This document shows positions 3,657-5,284 of a stretch of 5,284 nt of DNA, piece after piece. How positions within the stretch are numbered: the stretch's first letter is position 1; each line of letters starts with the position of its first letter. Source of the DNA: Acidimicrobiia bacterium (GTDB taxonomy: Bacteria; Actinomycetota; Acidimicrobiia; Acidimicrobiales; Ilumatobacteraceae); assembly GCA_013815505.1 (NCBI GenBank), contig JACDGA010000144.1, forward strand, positions 1 through 5,284, written 5' to 3'. A program made the position numbers and the translations under genes. A model generated the notes under the pieces. That model saw only the letters and a list, made by a program, of their open reading frames with translations. It made no database searches and was not told where the DNA came from.

Positions 3657-5284
3657 TCAGGCGGAGATGGCGGCGAGCACGACCGCCGTCTGACCTTCGG
3701 GCACGATGCCCCTGGCGCTCTCCAACTCCTTGGTCTCGAACGCCGCTGGCGGCATCACGAGCACGAGGAAGATGAGGTCGTCGGGCGCGGTGAAGTAGGT
3801 CGCATACACGTCAGTGAGGATCTCGGTCTCGGCCACCTTCACGAAGTCCTCGCCGAGCGTGTCACCGCCGTAGCCGTCCTGCACCTCGGCGACCGACAGC
3901 TCGGTGAGCCGCACCTCGCCGTAGCCGGTTGCGGGTGAGAGACCGAGCGCCGACAACAGCGCCGGCAGCACCTCCACGTCGGAGATGCCCTCCGGTGTGT
4001 CGATGCCGTCCCACCACTCGGGCTTCTCCACCTCGGGATCAGGCTCGCACTCGGCGCCCTCGTCGGGCAGCTCGAGGTCGGCGAGCACGGCGCCCTCCAT
4101 CTCGGTGATGCAGTCCGACGACAGGACCTGTCCGTGCCCTTCGCCGTTGAACTGGACGAACACCGACGACCCACCCATCCGCTCGTCCAGCTCCTCCGCC
4201 CACCGCAAGGGCGTGGCGGGGTCGTTGAGGCCGCCCGTGACGAGGATCGGGGCCTCGCCGTCGTAGTCGGGCACGACGACCTCCGCCGGCTCGTCGAGCA
4301 GCTGGTCACAGCCGTTGCGCAAGTCCTCTGCCCGGATGTCGCGCGAGAACCGCGGCGCAACCTCGCGCAGCTCGTCGAAGATCACCTCCGGATCGTCGGG
4401 CGTCTCCTGCACGATCCCGCTGGCGCAGCGGATCACCGGTCCCGACTCGTTGATCGTCGAGTACGTGCCGTCGGCGTTTCGGCTCGCAAACCGATCGCTC
4501 ATCCTCAGCAGACCAGCGGGGTCGCCGCCCTCGGCCTGCTGCAGCGACGCGCCCAGGTCCGGCCACGAGGCGTCGCTGTACATCGCGCCGATCGTGGCGT
4601 TCAGCAACGTGGCCTGGTTGACCTCGCGACCGTCCTCCGCAGTGAGCGGCGCGCGGTCCAGCGCGTCGGACAGATCGTCCCATCTCGCCTCGACCGCGTC
4701 GGCGTCGTCGACGCTGAACAGGCACCGATCGGCGTCGTCGGCACACCACTGCGCCCAGTTGTCGAAGGCGCCCTCGAACCCGACGAGCTGGGTCGTGTAC
4801 TGCTGTTCGACCGTGTCGTCGACCGGCTCGTACGACGAGTCGAGCACCATCGCCCTGACGCGATCCGGGAACAGCGTGGCGTACACCGCGCCCAGATACG
4901 TGCCGTAGGAGATGCCGAGGTAGGAGACCTGCTCGTCGCCCAGCGCTTCGCGGATCGCGTCCATGTCGCGGGCCGTGTTCGCCGTCGAGTAGTGCACCAG
5001 CGACTCGCCGTACTCCGCCTTGCACGCCGCGTACACGCCGGCACGGGCTTCGTCGAGGAGCTGCTGCTCGCGCCGATCGTCGGGCGTGTAGTCGGGGTTC
5101 GTGTGCTCGTCGAGCCACTTATCGTCGACGCAGTCGAGCCCGCCGGAACGATCGACGCCACGCGGGTCGAACCCGACGAGGTCGAAGTCGGAGAGGCCGA
5201 GCTCGTTCACGAGCGACGAGCCGCCGTTGGCGATGAACTCGAGGCCGGAGCCGCCGGGGCCACCGGGGTTGGTGAGCACGGCGC
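3657..5284 (-). CDS. Secreted-type alpha/beta hydrolase, tripeptidyl aminopeptidase/TAP family, N terminus outside window
   Basis: Serine hydrolase of the SlpD/SlpE/Hip1-like group (peptidase family S33 type), whose known members are exported or envelope peptidases. The frame is open to the right edge. The GTG at 5279-5277 is an internal valine (AVLTNPGGPGGSG), so the true start and any signal peptide lie beyond 5284. Counting that Val as residue 1: oxyanion motif NPGGPGGSG 4-12; FDPRGVDRSG 37-46, where the usual RGxGRS glycine is Asp43; nucleophile elbow GISYGT 122-127 with Ser124; acid Asp353 in LNDPATP; base His382 in GEGHG. The catalytic triad is complete. Cysteines C50/C86, C179/C186, C285/C324 and C390/C411 fit a disulfide-bonded extracellular protein. 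The TAP-like C-terminal domain normally finishes around LPDEGAEC (404-411), but here about 129 more residues follow, including a hydrophobic stretch DLIFLVLVMPP (501-511). That extension is unassigned. Substrate is uncertain: proline or tripeptidyl aminopeptidase, or a general esterase, are all possible. Confidence 0.88.
   Translation of the reverse strand, partial: AVLTNPGGPGGSGLEFIANGGSSLVNELGLSDFDLVGFDPRGVDRSGGLDCVDDKWLDEHTNPDYTPDDRREQQLLDEARAGVYAACKAEYGESLVHYSTANTARDMDAIREALGDEQVSYLGISYGTYLGAVYATLFPDRVRAMVLDSSYEPVDDTVEQQYTTQLVGFEGAFDNWAQWCADDADRCLFSVDDADAVEARWDDLSDALDRAPLTAEDGREVNQATLLNATIGAMYSDASWPDLGASLQQAEGGDPAGLLRMSDRFASRNADGTYSTINESGPVIRCASGIVQETPDDPEVIFDELREVAPRFSRDIRAEDLRNGCDQLLDEPAEVVVPDYDGEAPILVTGGLNDPATPLRWAEELDERMGGSSVFVQFNGEGHGQVLSSDCITEMEGAVLADLELPDEGAECEPDPEVEKPEWWDGIDTPEGISDVEVLPALLSALGLSPATGYGEVRLTELSVAEVQDGYGGDTLGEDFVKVAETEILTDVYATYFTAPDDLIFLVLVMPPAAFETKELESARGIVPEGQTAVVLAAISA

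Noticed and set aside
4306..5118. A 270-codon minus-strand frame within the hydrolase gene.
   Set aside because: Arg-rich product out of frame with a hydrolase that has a complete catalytic triad; not coding.
5277..5279. GTG as a possible true start of the hydrolase.
   Set aside because: It sits directly before the oxyanion motif NPGGPGGSG, which is normally well inside the protein, and the frame continues to the window edge (Ala precedes it). The codon is read as an internal valine.
1..5284. A hidden novel system such as defence, CRISPR, retron or phage genes.
   Set aside because: No direct-repeat array, reverse transcriptase, nuclease, integrase or transposase motif is visible in the supported genes, and non-coding space totals only about 140 bp. 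The genes belong mostly to common families.

Overview
The window comes from a high-GC bacterium, by eye about two-thirds G+C with strong G/C preference at third codon positions. Protein style (Asp/Glu/Ala/Val-rich exported proteins, a TAP-type hydrolase, GTG starts) and probable leaderless genes suggest an actinobacterium. An Acidimicrobiia-like lineage is a guess from general style, not from a marker gene.

Layout from left to right. Positions 1-539 (minus) hold the N-terminal two-thirds or so of an ABC-2 type permease, cut by the left edge. Positions 539-1564 (minus) hold its ATPase partner, and the two genes overlap by one base (TGATG) with a perfect Shine-Dalgarno inside the end of the ATPase gene. 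An 84-bp divergent spacer follows. Positions 1649-2125 (plus) encode a small acidic probable lipoprotein of unknown function. After 27 bp, 2153-3625 (plus) encodes a succinate-semialdehyde dehydrogenase-type aldehyde dehydrogenase (GabD class). A 31-bp convergent gap with a bulged hairpin separates it from 3657-5284 (minus), a secreted-type alpha/beta hydrolase of the tripeptidyl-aminopeptidase/TAP family. That gene lacks its N terminus, which lies beyond the right edge, and has an unassigned C-terminal extension.

The ATPase and permease clearly work together as one exporter or membrane-remodelling ABC complex of unknown substrate. The other three genes share no evident pathway: a central-metabolism dehydrogenase, an envelope lipoprotein and an exopeptidase-like hydrolase. 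Coding density is very high; the only non-coding stretches are 84, 27 and 31 bp. I saw no tRNA, rRNA, CRISPR array, insertion sequence, integrase, toxin-antitoxin pair or defence gene. It reads as ordinary chromosomal housekeeping/accessory sequence, and I found no convincing novel multi-gene system. The best second looks are the hydrolase C-terminal extension, the start-site architecture (leaderless versus Shine-Dalgarno), the single-cysteine active-site loop of the dehydrogenase and the heptad-patterned lipoprotein.
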